A stretch of 19,225 bases of DNA from CAZGHF01 sp043797305 (GTDB lineage Bacteria > Patescibacteriota > Minisyncoccia > UBA6257 > GWB1-50-10): the NCBI GenBank assembly GCA_043797305.1, contig JAZDPW010000030.1, forward strand, positions 1 to 19,225, given 5' to 3'. Shown one piece after another: positions 6,266 to 13,656 of this stretch. The translations under genes and the position numbers were made by a program. The first letter of the stretch is position 1. Each line of letters opens with the position of its first letter. The notes beneath the pieces were generated by a model that saw nothing but the letters and a program-made list of their open reading frames with translations, was not told where the DNA came from and made no database searches.

Positions 6266-7276
6266 ATGAAACTATCAATAGGAATTGTCGGTTTGCCAAA
6301 CGTCGGTAAATCCACGCTTTTTAAGATTCTGACCCGTCAGGAGGTGAATATCGCGAATTATCCTTTCGCCACAATTGACCCCAACGTCGGCGTTGTGCCG
6401 GTGCCCGACGTTCGGCTGGACAAGCTCACCGAACTTAGCAATTCCCGAAAAACTATTCCGGCTGTCGTTGAGTTTTACGACATTGCCGGTCTGGTAAAAG
6501 GCGCTCACAAGGGTGAGGGCTTGGGCAATCAATTTTTATCCCACATCAAGGACGTGAACGCAGTTTTGCAAGTCGTCCGCTGTTTCAAGAAAAGTGACAT
6601 AATCCACGTTGAAGGAAACGTGGAGCCGCTCCGGGATTTTGGGACCATCAAGACTGAACTTATTTTGAAGGATTTGGAAACGGTGGAGCGCCGCCTCGAT
6701 AAAGCCGAGGCCGACGCCCGAAGCGGAAAGAAGGAGTTCATCGATTTGCGCGACGCCCTGAAGGAAATCAAAACCTGGCTTGAGCAAGAAAAAATTCTCG
6801 TAAATTTGAGCGGGGCTTTCGATTTGCATAAAAAGATTTTCAAGGAACTGAATCTCTTAACGGCCAAGCCGCAGCTCTTTCTCCTAAACGGGGGCGAAGA
6901 GGACGTGCCGGCAGAACTCATCACCGAAATCAAAGAAATCGACGCCGGCTACATAGTAGCGGACCTGGATGCGGTAAAAGAAGTGCCGGAATTGATTCGC
7001 AAAACTTACGAAATTTTAAACTTGATAAGTTTTCTCACGACCGGCGAGGACGAAACGCGGGCCTGGACGATAGAGAGGGGGACTAAGGCGCCGCAGGCGG
7101 CCGGGGTGATTCATTCGGATTTCGAAAAGAATTTCATCCGGGCGGAGGTGGTTAAATACGAAAAACTGATTGAGGCCGGCGGCTGGAACGAAGCAAAACA
7201 AAAAGGCTGGCTAAAACTGGAAGGGAAGGATTACGTAGTGGAGGACGGGGATGTAATTGTCGTCCGCCACGGCTGA
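6266..7276 (+). CDS. ychF: YchF-family ATPase (Obg-related)
   Basis: This is a conserved ribosome-associated P-loop NTPase that prefers ATP, proposed to act in translation and stress responses. In the 336-aa product I see the G1 motif GLPNVGKST (9-17), the switch region with NYPFATIDPN (31-40), DIAGLVKGAHKGEGLGNQFL (72-91) and an NGGE tetrad in the FLLNGGEED segment, in the G4 position where YchF has NxxE rather than NKxD. The coiled-coil helical insert (about residues 110-180) and a C-terminal TGS domain beginning NLISFLTTG and ending DGDVIVVRHG are present. It is somewhat shorter than E. coli YchF (363 aa), mainly in the helical part. It appears monocistronic, between a terminator and a long palindrome. 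Confidence 0.97.
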   Translation: MKLSIGIVGLPNVGKSTLFKILTRQEVNIANYPFATIDPNVGVVPVPDVRLDKLTELSNSRKTIPAVVEFYDIAGLVKGAHKGEGLGNQFLSHIKDVNAVLQVVRCFKKSDIIHVEGNVEPLRDFGTIKTELILKDLETVERRLDKAEADARSGKKEFIDLRDALKEIKTWLEQEKILVNLSGAFDLHKKIFKELNLLTAKPQLFLLNGGEEDVPAELITEIKEIDAGYIVADLDAVKEVPELIRKTYEILNLISFLTTGEDETRAWTIERGTKAPQAAGVIHSDFEKNFIRAEVVKYEKLIEAGGWNEAKQKGWLKLEGKDYVVEDGDVIVVRHG

Positions 7277-7302
7277 TTTTTAAAGATCTTTGTAGTATGT
7301 AC

Positions 7303-7346
7303 CCGTTTTAGCAAATACAAACGATCGTTTGTATTTGCTAAAACGG
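7303..7346. repeat. Perfect 44-bp palindrome between convergent genes
   Basis: The left half, CCGTTTTAGC followed by AAATACAAACGA, is exactly mirrored by TCGTTTGTAT followed by TTGCTAAAACGG, with no loop and no mismatch; the centre is at 7324/7325. ychF ends at 7276 and the minus-strand membrane gene ends at 7368, so a bidirectional transcription terminator is the simplest reading. A T tract after the stem is lacking on both strands. Cruciform extrusion or a protein-binding site are alternatives. Confidence 0.85.
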
Positions 7347-7367
7347 TGGTTTAACCCAATTGTTTAG

Positions 7368-7604
7368 TTAGTCCAAATATTTAGTTCGGTCGGTTGGTTT
7401 GGATTTATCCGAAGTTAAGAGAAATAGACCAAGAGCCGCCATCAATAACCCGAAATCGCGGAAAGTGACTTCATCCACGCCATAGAAGAGAAGAAGAGCG
7501 AACATGTCGAAAAAGGCGATAAGGGAAGCGAAGGGCAGGAAAAAACTACCAAGGAGTGCGAGGCCGATTCGGAGAGCAATAGCGGGTTTCAGTTTTCCGA
7601 TCAT
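7368..7604 (-). CDS. Small two-span membrane protein, hypothetical
   Basis: The 78-aa product has two hydrophobic segments (about residues 9-30, and 32-64 divided by the polar VDEVTFRD patch at 43-50) and a charged C-terminal tail rich in Lys, Asp and Thr. That suggests two to three membrane spans. I do not recognise the family. The ATG at 7604 is divergent from scpA with only 27 bp between the start codons; on its strand TAATGT (7612-7617) sits 7 nt upstream, a plausible leaderless promoter. Convergence with ychF across the palindrome supports an independent gene. The encoded hydrophobic pattern makes a chance ORF unlikely. Confidence 0.7.
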   Translation of the reverse strand: MIGKLKPAIALRIGLALLGSFFLPFASLIAFFDMFALLLFYGVDEVTFRDFGLLMAALGLFLLTSDKSKPTDRTKYLD

Positions 7605-7631
7605 AGTGGTAACATTAGTAATAACAAAGCG

Positions 7632-8333
7632 ATGTACGAACTTTCCTTGGAGAAATACCGGGGGCCGCTCGACAAGCTCCTGGAACTTGTTTTGGAAAAG
7701 AAGCTTGAAATTTCGGAAGTCAGCTTGGCCGAGGTAACGGCCGATTTTTTAGGTTATCTGGGAAAACTGGAGGAGGAACGGGTCAATCCGACCGTCATAA
7801 CCGATTTTCTGGTTGTCGCTTCCAAGCTCGTGCTCATAAAGTCCAAAAATCTTTTGCCCTCGCTCGATCTCAACCAGGAAGAAGAGGAAGATATCCGGCT
7901 TTTCGAAGTGCGGCTCAAAATTTATGCCGAATTCAAGAACGCCCAAAAACTCATCAAGGAAAACTGGAACGATTATCCCCGGATGGCGGCGCGCGAATTT
8001 TTGAGCACGACGAGCGCCTCTTTCTATCCGCCGCAGAAAGTGGCCGGAAAAGACCTATATTCGGCTCTCGCCAAAATCGTCGGCGATTTCGAAAAAATCA
8101 TGATGCCGGTGAAAAGAATCAAGATTGAAATCATCAATCTTAAAGAAAAAATAGAAGAAGTTTTCAGAAAACTTACTTCAAATCCCGTAGGTTTGGAAAG
8201 TTTAAAAAAAGGAGGCGGCAAGAGCGAACTGGTGGTGATTTTTCTTGCCATTCTGCATCTCATTAAATCTCAGCTCGTCCACGTCGAGCAAACAAGCAAT
8301 TTCGGAGATATCAGAATTGCCAGGAAAAGCTGA
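7632..8333 (+). CDS. scpA: Segregation and condensation protein A
   Basis: This is the kleisin subunit of the bacterial Smc-ScpAB condensin; it bridges the two Smc heads and aids chromosome segregation. The 233-aa product begins with the family hallmark YELSLEKYRGPLDKLLELV (residues 2-20), followed by the ScpA N-domain (LEISEVSLAEVTADFL), a KLVLIKSKNLLPSL block near residue 70, an acidic EEEE linker, and a C-terminal winged-helix segment ending LVHVEQTSNFGDIRI. It starts at the ATG at 7632; TAATAA (7619-7624) lies 7 nt upstream. It is followed after 27 bp by scpB, the usual pairing. Confidence 0.95.
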   Translation: MYELSLEKYRGPLDKLLELVLEKKLEISEVSLAEVTADFLGYLGKLEEERVNPTVITDFLVVASKLVLIKSKNLLPSLDLNQEEEEDIRLFEVRLKIYAEFKNAQKLIKENWNDYPRMAAREFLSTTSASFYPPQKVAGKDLYSALAKIVGDFEKIMMPVKRIKIEIINLKEKIEEVFRKLTSNPVGLESLKKGGGKSELVVIFLAILHLIKSQLVHVEQTSNFGDIRIARKS

Positions 8334-8360
8334 AAAAGATATGTTATATTTTTATTGCTT

Positions 8361-8942
8361 ATGAACGAACAAAATCCTCAAAAATTAGCCGAATTGGAAG
8401 CATTTCTCTTCCATTACGGGGAAGCGGTGGAAATAAAGAAAATCGCCAAGATTCTCAAACTGAAAGAAAACGAGGTGGCCGACCTGGTGAATTTTTTGGA
8501 AAACAATTTGAAGGAAACGGCAGGCCGCGGGCTTACGCTTTTGAGACAGGAGAGCCGGGTCCAGCTCGTGACGAAACCGGAATTCGAAAACATAAACAAG
8601 GAGCTCATCAAAGAAGAATTCCGGGAAGAACTTTCGCCGGCTTCGCTCGAGACGCTTTCAATCATCGCTTATTTGGGACCGGTGTCGCGGGCAACCGTTG
8701 ATTTCGTCCGCGGCGTAAACTCCAGTTTCATTTTGCGGAGCCTTCTTGTGAGAGGGCTCGTCGAACGGGAACCCAACCCCGAGCGGAGGAACGTTTACGA
8801 TTATCGGGTGAGCTTCGATTTCTTGCGGCATATCGGCTTGGGTAGACAGGAGGATTTGCCGGAATATGATAAATACAAGGATATTATTCAAAAATTCACT
8901 CTCTCCGGTGAAACGCAGGAGAACCAAAATCCAGCCCAATGA
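8361..8942 (+). CDS. scpB: Segregation and condensation protein B
   Basis: This partner of ScpA is a dimer of tandem winged-helix domains that binds the kleisin. The ATG at 8361 is preferred over an in-frame TTG at 8355 because TATATT (8345-8350) lies close upstream and the family N-terminus starts here. In the 193-aa product the diagnostic second winged helix is clear: LETLSIIAYLGPVSRATVDF, then VRGVNSSFILRSLLVRGLVER, then DYRVSFDFLRHIGL. The C-terminus ends in a short polar tail, with stop TGA at 8940-8942. The reading frame stays open past that TGA as far as 9077 (see the 133-bp element). Confidence 0.95.
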   Translation: MNEQNPQKLAELEAFLFHYGEAVEIKKIAKILKLKENEVADLVNFLENNLKETAGRGLTLLRQESRVQLVTKPEFENINKELIKEEFREELSPASLETLSIIAYLGPVSRATVDFVRGVNSSFILRSLLVRGLVEREPNPERRNVYDYRVSFDFLRHIGLGRQEDLPEYDKYKDIIQKFTLSGETQENQNPAQ

Positions 8943-9075
8943 ATCCCGTTAGAAGTCCAAGGCACTAAAAATTTCGTAGAAATTGTTATGCGCAGCGCTG
9001 ACGAGGATAAACTGAATCAGTTACCATCTATCACTATGACAAGGTCAAATATTAAAAACAGACTTCTAACGGGAT
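8943..9075 (+). ncRNA. Candidate structured RNA or regulatory element closed by a 15-bp inverted repeat
   Basis: ATCCCGTTAGAAGTC (8943-8957), starting right after the scpB stop, is the exact reverse complement of GACTTCTAACGGGAT (9061-9075). Inside are two perfect hairpins, AATTTC-GTA-GAAATT (8970-8984) and AACTG-AAT-CAGTT (9010-9022). The right arm ends on the AT of the downstream start codon (9074), so the folded RNA would hide that start. A 29-codon ORF (8988-9077) lies within and ends as ATGA over the same start. It could be a cis-regulatory RNA, a free small RNA or a MITE-like insertion with 15-bp terminal repeats; no target duplication is visible. It fits no ribozyme or riboswitch consensus I know. 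Confidence 0.5.
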
Positions 9076-10036
9076 GAAAACGCAAGTCCAAGCATTAATT
9101 TTAGCGGTTTTGATCATTGTTTCCGTTGCCGTTACGAAAGTAGGAGAATCGCCTTCAAAATCCTCTTCTTCCGAATCGGTATCCGCCGATAACGGCAAAA
9201 TAGAAGTATCTTCCAACTTTTCTTACGAACAAGCGTCGCTTTTAAACGTCCGGGACAACGCGAAGAATTTTGAAGTGAAGCAGGCGCCGGTGAGAAATTG
9301 GGACGTCCTCGACCCGAGGGTGTCGGCGGAGGTCGTACTCGTTCAGTCGCTTGACGACAGTTTCCCGTTTTTCAATTACAACACTTATCAGAGCTGGCCG
9401 ACGGCATCGCTTACGAAACTTCTGACCGCTTTGGTTGTTCTCGAGAACGTCGGCGAAGACAAGAAAATCGTGATAGACGAAACGGCTGTCGCGACCGAAG
9501 GAGAAGCGGGCGGCCTCCGGAGCGGCGAGGTTTTTTCTTCCCGCGACCTTTTGAAAATAATGCTTCTTACTTCCTCGAATGACGCCGCCGCCGCTTTCGA
9601 AAATTATGTCGGCAAAGATGAATTCACGAGGTTGGTCAACCAGAAAGCCCGGGAGCTGGGAATGGCTCAGACCGTAATTTTTGACGGTTCGGGGCTCACT
9701 GACGAAAACACTTCTTCGGCAAGCGACATGCTTCGGCTCGGAAAATACATCATCGAAAACAAACCGGAAATTTTTAACTGGACCCGGGTGAAGAGCCAGC
9801 TTGTTCAACCCTTGAACGATACGACGAGCCGAACCATTTCCAACATAAACTCCTTGGTCGATAAGCCCTACTTTTTGGGCGGGAAAACAGGAACTTCGGA
9901 AAAGGCCCGCCAAAATCTGCTTGCCGTAGTTTCTTTCAGGGACACGCGGCTCATCACGGTGATTTTGGGCAGTTTCGACCGGGAGAAAGATTTGGACTTG
10001 ATACTCGAGTGGCTGGATAGAGCTTATACGTTTTAG
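9074..10036 (+). CDS. D-alanyl-D-alanine carboxypeptidase (peptidase S11, PBP5-like)
   Basis: This penicillin-binding serine enzyme removes the terminal D-Ala from peptidoglycan stem peptides outside the cytoplasmic membrane. The 320-aa product has an N-terminal signal anchor (about 6-20) and a Ser-rich linker (28-37). The three catalytic motifs are S112-L-T-K115, S167-S-N169 and K271-T-G273, spaced as in S11 enzymes. The C-terminal beta domain and amphipathic anchor helix of E. coli PBP5 are missing, so the N-terminal anchor probably holds it. The start codon overlaps the right arm of the 15-bp inverted repeat. mraY follows after 8 bp, tying it to the cell-wall block. Confidence 0.94.
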   Translation: MKTQVQALILAVLIIVSVAVTKVGESPSKSSSSESVSADNGKIEVSSNFSYEQASLLNVRDNAKNFEVKQAPVRNWDVLDPRVSAEVVLVQSLDDSFPFFNYNTYQSWPTASLTKLLTALVVLENVGEDKKIVIDETAVATEGEAGGLRSGEVFSSRDLLKIMLLTSSNDAAAAFENYVGKDEFTRLVNQKARELGMAQTVIFDGSGLTDENTSSASDMLRLGKYIIENKPEIFNWTRVKSQLVQPLNDTTSRTISNINSLVDKPYFLGGKTGTSEKARQNLLAVVSFRDTRLITVILGSFDREKDLDLILEWLDRAYTF

Positions 10037-10044
10037 ACAACAGC

Positions 10045-11088
10045 ATGATTTTTGAAGCAGTCAGAGTTTTAATAATGTTCGCGCTTTCTTTTGCCGTGGC
10101 GCTTTTTGTCACGCCCCTTTTCCTTCACTTCTCGGAGAAATTCGATTTTCGGAAAAAGAACATCCGCGACGAAGAGAGCGCGCCGATTTTTTACCAGTTC
10201 CACAAAAAGAAATCGGAAACGCCGACCATGGGTGGCATGATTATCTGGGTGACGGTGCTGGGGCTGGCAATTTCTTTTTTCGTTTTGCGTTTCTTCCTGG
10301 ACGGCTTTGCCGATTATTTTGATTTCGTAAACCGGGCCGAAACCTATCTGCCGCTTGCCGCTCTTTTTCTTACTGCCCTGGTGGGCCTGGCTGACGACCT
10401 TTTTGGGATTTTGGGGAGGGGGCCGCATAAAGGAGGACTGACGGTAAAACAAAAACTCATTCTCTATACCGCGGTGGCGATAGTCGGCGCCTGGTGGTTT
10501 TACTTCAAGCTCGGCTGGGACGTTCTCTACATTCCCTTTATCGGCAATATTTTCATAGGTGCCTGGTATATTCCCTTTTTCATTTTCGTTCTTGTGGCGA
10601 CCGCCTTTTCGGCCAACGAAACCGATGGTTTGGACGGGCTTGCCGCCGGGACGCTCTTTTTGGCTTTTAGCGCAATAGCGGTGGTGGCTTTCATTTTGGG
10701 GCGTTACGACCTTACGGTAATGAACGCGGCAATCTTAGGCGCCCTGCTCGCTTTTCTTTGGTTTAACGTCAATCCGGCAAAATTCTTCATGGGCGATACC
10801 GGTTCGATGTCTTTGGGTATCACTTTGGGGGTAATGGCGATGCTTACCAATACTGCTCTCTTTCTGCCGTTTTTCGGTTTCATTTTGGTCATAGAATCCC
10901 TCTCGGTCATTATTCAGGTTTTGAGTAAAAAGCTGCGGGGCAAAAAAGTTTTCTTGTCGGCGCCGATTCACCATCATTTCGAGGCGCTGGGGTGGATTGA
11001 GAGCCAGGTTACAATGAGGTTTTGGATAGTTTCGGCGGTAGCAACCACTTTCGGGCTGGTATTGTTTTTCCTCGCCCGTTTTGCGTAA
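10045..11088 (+). CDS. mraY: Phospho-N-acetylmuramoyl-pentapeptide-transferase
   Basis: This integral membrane enzyme transfers phospho-MurNAc-pentapeptide from UDP to undecaprenyl phosphate, giving lipid I. The 347-aa product shows the cytoplasmic KKKSETPTMGG loop (54-64), the D117-D118 pair in LADD, the NETDGLDGLAAG motif (191-202), NVNPAKFFMGDTGS (241-254, with the catalytic-region D251) and PIHHHFEALGW (307-317) near the C-terminus. About ten hydrophobic segments are spread through it. The next start codon lies 2 bp past the stop. It belongs to a dcw-like cluster, but murF is not upstream and murD is not downstream. Confidence 0.97.
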   Translation: MIFEAVRVLIMFALSFAVALFVTPLFLHFSEKFDFRKKNIRDEESAPIFYQFHKKKSETPTMGGMIIWVTVLGLAISFFVLRFFLDGFADYFDFVNRAETYLPLAALFLTALVGLADDLFGILGRGPHKGGLTVKQKLILYTAVAIVGAWWFYFKLGWDVLYIPFIGNIFIGAWYIPFFIFVLVATAFSANETDGLDGLAAGTLFLAFSAIAVVAFILGRYDLTVMNAAILGALLAFLWFNVNPAKFFMGDTGSMSLGITLGVMAMLTNTALFLPFFGFILVIESLSVIIQVLSKKLRGKKVFLSAPIHHHFEALGWIESQVTMRFWIVSAVATTFGLVLFFLARFA

Positions 11089-11090
11089 AT

Positions 11091-12554
11091 ATGGCAACGA
11101 TTTTGATAAAAGGCGGATTGGTTTATGACGGGAGCGGCAACGAGCCGGTAAAGGAAGATATTTTGATAAGAGGGGAGAGGATTCTCCGGCGGGGCAATTT
11201 TCCGAAAAATCGCGGCGATTCGATGATTGACGCAATCGGCGCCATGGTCTTGCCGGGTTTTGTCAACGTCAATTCTTCGGCCGACCATTACCTCGATATT
11301 TTTGACGATAACTTCGGCGAAGATTGTTTGAAGGATGGCGTAACGACGATAATCGGCGGGAACTGCGGCGCTTCTCTTTTGCCCGCTACGGCCAGTTTGT
11401 TTTTGCCTTTGAGAAAATGGGGCGGCGTTTCAAGCTTGAGCGCCAACTGGCACGACTTTGACGACGTCTTCAGGCGCTTGAACAAAAAATTGAACATTAA
11501 CTTCGGCACTCTCGTCGGCCACAGCACGATAAGGCGGGCGCTTGTCGGAGACGAAACCAGGGACTTGACCGAAAACGAACTTCGGGCCGCCAAAAGAATG
11601 CTCGACCACGCTTTCCAAAAAGGCGCTTTCGGATTTTCGACGGGGCTGGAATTCATTCATACCAAACTGACGCCGGTCCACGAAATCGAAGAATTGGCCG
11701 AGGTGGCTTCGGAAAAAAAGCGGGTTTACGCCACGCATTTGAGAAGTTACGGACCGCACCTCGGAGCGGCGGTGGAAGAAGCGATTAAGATTGCCAAAAA
11801 AACCGGCGTCAATCTTGAGATAAGCCACTTTACGCCGAGGGTGCTCGAGGCCAGGAATTATTCCGTTTTGAAAGACAAAATCGAAGAAGAAAGCGCCAAA
11901 TTGAGAATAAGCTTCGATTGCAACTCGCTGTCTCATATCCCGGCTACGATGTACCAGTTCCTGCCGGAGTGGCTCAAAGACGGAAATCTGGAGACGGTAT
12001 TGGAACACCTGAAGTCCGAACATTTGGAAAAAAGAATTCTCGAGTACCTGCGGAGATTGGGCGGCGAGGATATCCATATCGGTGAGATGCCATCTCACTT
12101 GAGTTTTCTCTCCGGTAAAAGCCTGAGGAGCTACGCGATAAGCAATAAGCTCAAACCGGCCGAGGCGCTTTTGAAGCTCATGAAAATTTCCCGGTTAAGA
12201 GGCGTTCTCCTCCGGCAGGCGGCCGACGACGTAATCGACGATTTCGTTTTTTCCTCCGCTTCCTTAATTGCTTCCGGCGAGGCGAGAGGCGGGAAGCCGT
12301 TCTTCAAGTTTTTGAGATTGGCGGAGAAGACGAAAAAGATTTCGATGGAAAAAGCCGTTGCCAAACTCACCGCTCTTCCGGCCGAAAAATACAAGCTGAA
12401 AGGACGGGGCAGGATTTTGGAGGATTATTACGCCGACTTGCTCGTTGTCCGCGACTTCAAGGTAAAAAATGCAATCGTAAACGGCGCCGTTCTTGTTGAT
12501 GAAGGTGTCTTCCAAAACTCCCGTTCTGGAAAATTCCTGAAATATGAGAGGTAG
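11091..12554 (+). CDS. D-aminoacylase-like amidohydrolase with eroded active site
   Basis: The ATG at 11091 (2 bp after mraY) gives a 487-aa product starting ATILIKGGLVYDGSG, typical of N-acyl-D-amino-acid deacylases and dihydroorotase-like amidohydrolases. The family skeleton is evident: GVTTIIGGNCGAS (83-95), GAFGFSTGLEF (178-188), ATHLRSYG (214-221), LEISHF (242-247), and the C-terminal beta-sandwich from KLTALPA. Of the ligands known in Alcaligenes D-aminoacylase, the tight-site Cys (C92) and His pair (H216, H246) remain. The HxH after PGF is replaced by N61-S62-S63, and the SDG catalytic aspartate segment reads FSSAS (387-391). It may therefore be inactive or have a changed reaction. It sits between mraY and ftsW where murD is canonical, and overlaps ftsW by 11 bp. 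Confidence 0.85.
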   Translation: MATILIKGGLVYDGSGNEPVKEDILIRGERILRRGNFPKNRGDSMIDAIGAMVLPGFVNVNSSADHYLDIFDDNFGEDCLKDGVTTIIGGNCGASLLPATASLFLPLRKWGGVSSLSANWHDFDDVFRRLNKKLNINFGTLVGHSTIRRALVGDETRDLTENELRAAKRMLDHAFQKGAFGFSTGLEFIHTKLTPVHEIEELAEVASEKKRVYATHLRSYGPHLGAAVEEAIKIAKKTGVNLEISHFTPRVLEARNYSVLKDKIEEESAKLRISFDCNSLSHIPATMYQFLPEWLKDGNLETVLEHLKSEHLEKRILEYLRRLGGEDIHIGEMPSHLSFLSGKSLRSYAISNKLKPAEALLKLMKISRLRGVLLRQAADDVIDDFVFSSASLIASGEARGGKPFFKFLRLAEKTKKISMEKAVAKLTALPAEKYKLKGRGRILEDYYADLLVVRDFKVKNAIVNGAVLVDEGVFQNSRSGKFLKYER

Positions 12555-13653
12555 GCCAACCGCGAATTCCGCCCCCGATTACGTTTTCCTTGGTTTGGTG
12601 GTGCTGCTTACGGTTTTCGGATTGGTGATGTTAACAAGCGCTTCCTCGGATTTGGCCGAAGGAAGATTCGGCAACAGTTTTTATTACCTCAATCACCAGG
12701 TCTTGAACGGCCTTATTGCCGGCGTAATCGGATTTTTCATCGGAGCGTTTATCTATTACCGGCGGTGGGAAAAATTCGCGATTATCCTTTTGGTTTTAAA
12801 CATCATTCTTCTCGCTCTCGTTTTCGTCGAACCTTTCAACTTGAGCAGTACGGGGGGCGCCGCCCGCTGGGTAAATTTCGGCGGTTTCAGCTTACAGCCG
12901 GCCGAACTCCTGAAGTTTACCTTTTTCATTTACCTTGCGGCTTGGCTTTCGAAAAGCCGGGAGCGGAGCAAGAGTTTCTTGACCGGTTTCCTGCCCTTCA
13001 TGATTTTAATCGGAATCATAATGATACTCATCGTCATTCAGCCCTCGACGACGACAGCCGCCATAATTTTCGCGGCGGCACTTGCCACTTATTTTACGGC
13101 CGGCGGGCGGCTCAGTTTCCTCGTTGCCGCGGTTTTGCTTGCGGCGCTGGGGTTTTCGATTCTCGTTTACTTTACTCCTTACCGGATGGAGCGGATTACC
13201 ACGTTTTTGACCGGCGCCGCCGATGAACTTGACGAAGGTTATCATCTCAATCAATCGCTCATTGCAATCGGTTCGGGCGGCTGGTTCGGCGTCGGTTTCG
13301 GCCAGTCGGCGGCAAAGCTCAGTTATTTGCCGGAACCGATAGGCGACTCCATTTTCGTGATTATCGCCGAGGAGTTGGGATTTGTCGGCGCGGCGGCTCT
13401 CGTGGTCGTGTTTCTGGTTTTGGTCTGGCGGGGCTTGAAAATCGCAAGAGCCGCGCCGGACGGATTCGGGCGACTTTTGGTTACCGGTTTTATCACCCTT
13501 CTCGGCATTCAGGCGTTCGTAAACATCGGAGCGGTTTCGGGACTCATTCCTTTTACCGGCGTGCCGTTGCCTTTCATCAGTTACGGCGGCACGGCTCTCG
13601 CGGTGTTTTTGACCATGAGCGGGATTATAATTAATGTTTCAAGATACAGATAA
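12544..13653 (+). CDS. ftsW: Septal peptidoglycan glycosyltransferase (SEDS family)
   Basis: This polytopic SEDS protein polymerises lipid II glycan strands with a partner transpeptidase at the division site. The 369-aa product has about ten hydrophobic segments and the SEDS signatures GGAARWVNFGGFSLQPAELLK (104-124), a QPSTTTA segment (166-172, where QPD or EPD is usual), HLNQSLIAIGSGGWFGVGFGQS (234-255), LPEPIGDSIFVIIAEELGF (262-280, D268 aligning with the essential aspartate) and the C-terminal PLPFISYGGT (341-350). FtsW rather than RodA is chosen because murG follows after 3 bp. The start ATG at 12544 overlaps the amidohydrolase stop region by 11 bp. Confidence 0.93.
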   Translation: MRGRPTANSAPDYVFLGLVVLLTVFGLVMLTSASSDLAEGRFGNSFYYLNHQVLNGLIAGVIGFFIGAFIYYRRWEKFAIILLVLNIILLALVFVEPFNLSSTGGAARWVNFGGFSLQPAELLKFTFFIYLAAWLSKSRERSKSFLTGFLPFMILIGIIMILIVIQPSTTTAAIIFAAALATYFTAGGRLSFLVAAVLLAALGFSILVYFTPYRMERITTFLTGAADELDEGYHLNQSLIAIGSGGWFGVGFGQSAAKLSYLPEPIGDSIFVIIAEELGFVGAAALVVVFLVLVWRGLKIARAAPDGFGRLLVTGFITLLGIQAFVNIGAVSGLIPFTGVPLPFISYGGTALAVFLTMSGIIINVSRYR

Positions 13654-13656
13654 ATT

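Noticed and set aside
8940..8942. TGA as a sense codon (Gracilibacteria-type code)
   Set aside because: Several genes end cleanly at TGA directly at a neighbour's start (ZR1, gltX, CYTH, murG), so TGA acts as a stop here.
8943..9075. Hammerhead ribozyme in the inverted-repeat element
   Set aside because: A CTGACGA core and a GTC next to the left arm are present, but the required GAAA before the right arm is absent (CAGA is found) and the stem II register fails.
9242..9913. 223-aa minus-strand ORF inside the carboxypeptidase gene
   Set aside because: It is antisense to a gene with all three S11 catalytic motifs and has no domain pattern of its own.
11022..11090. Earlier start for the amidohydrolase at 11022
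   Set aside because: It would overlap the mraY C-terminus, and the family N-terminus (ATILIKGGLVYDG) begins at the ATG at 11091.
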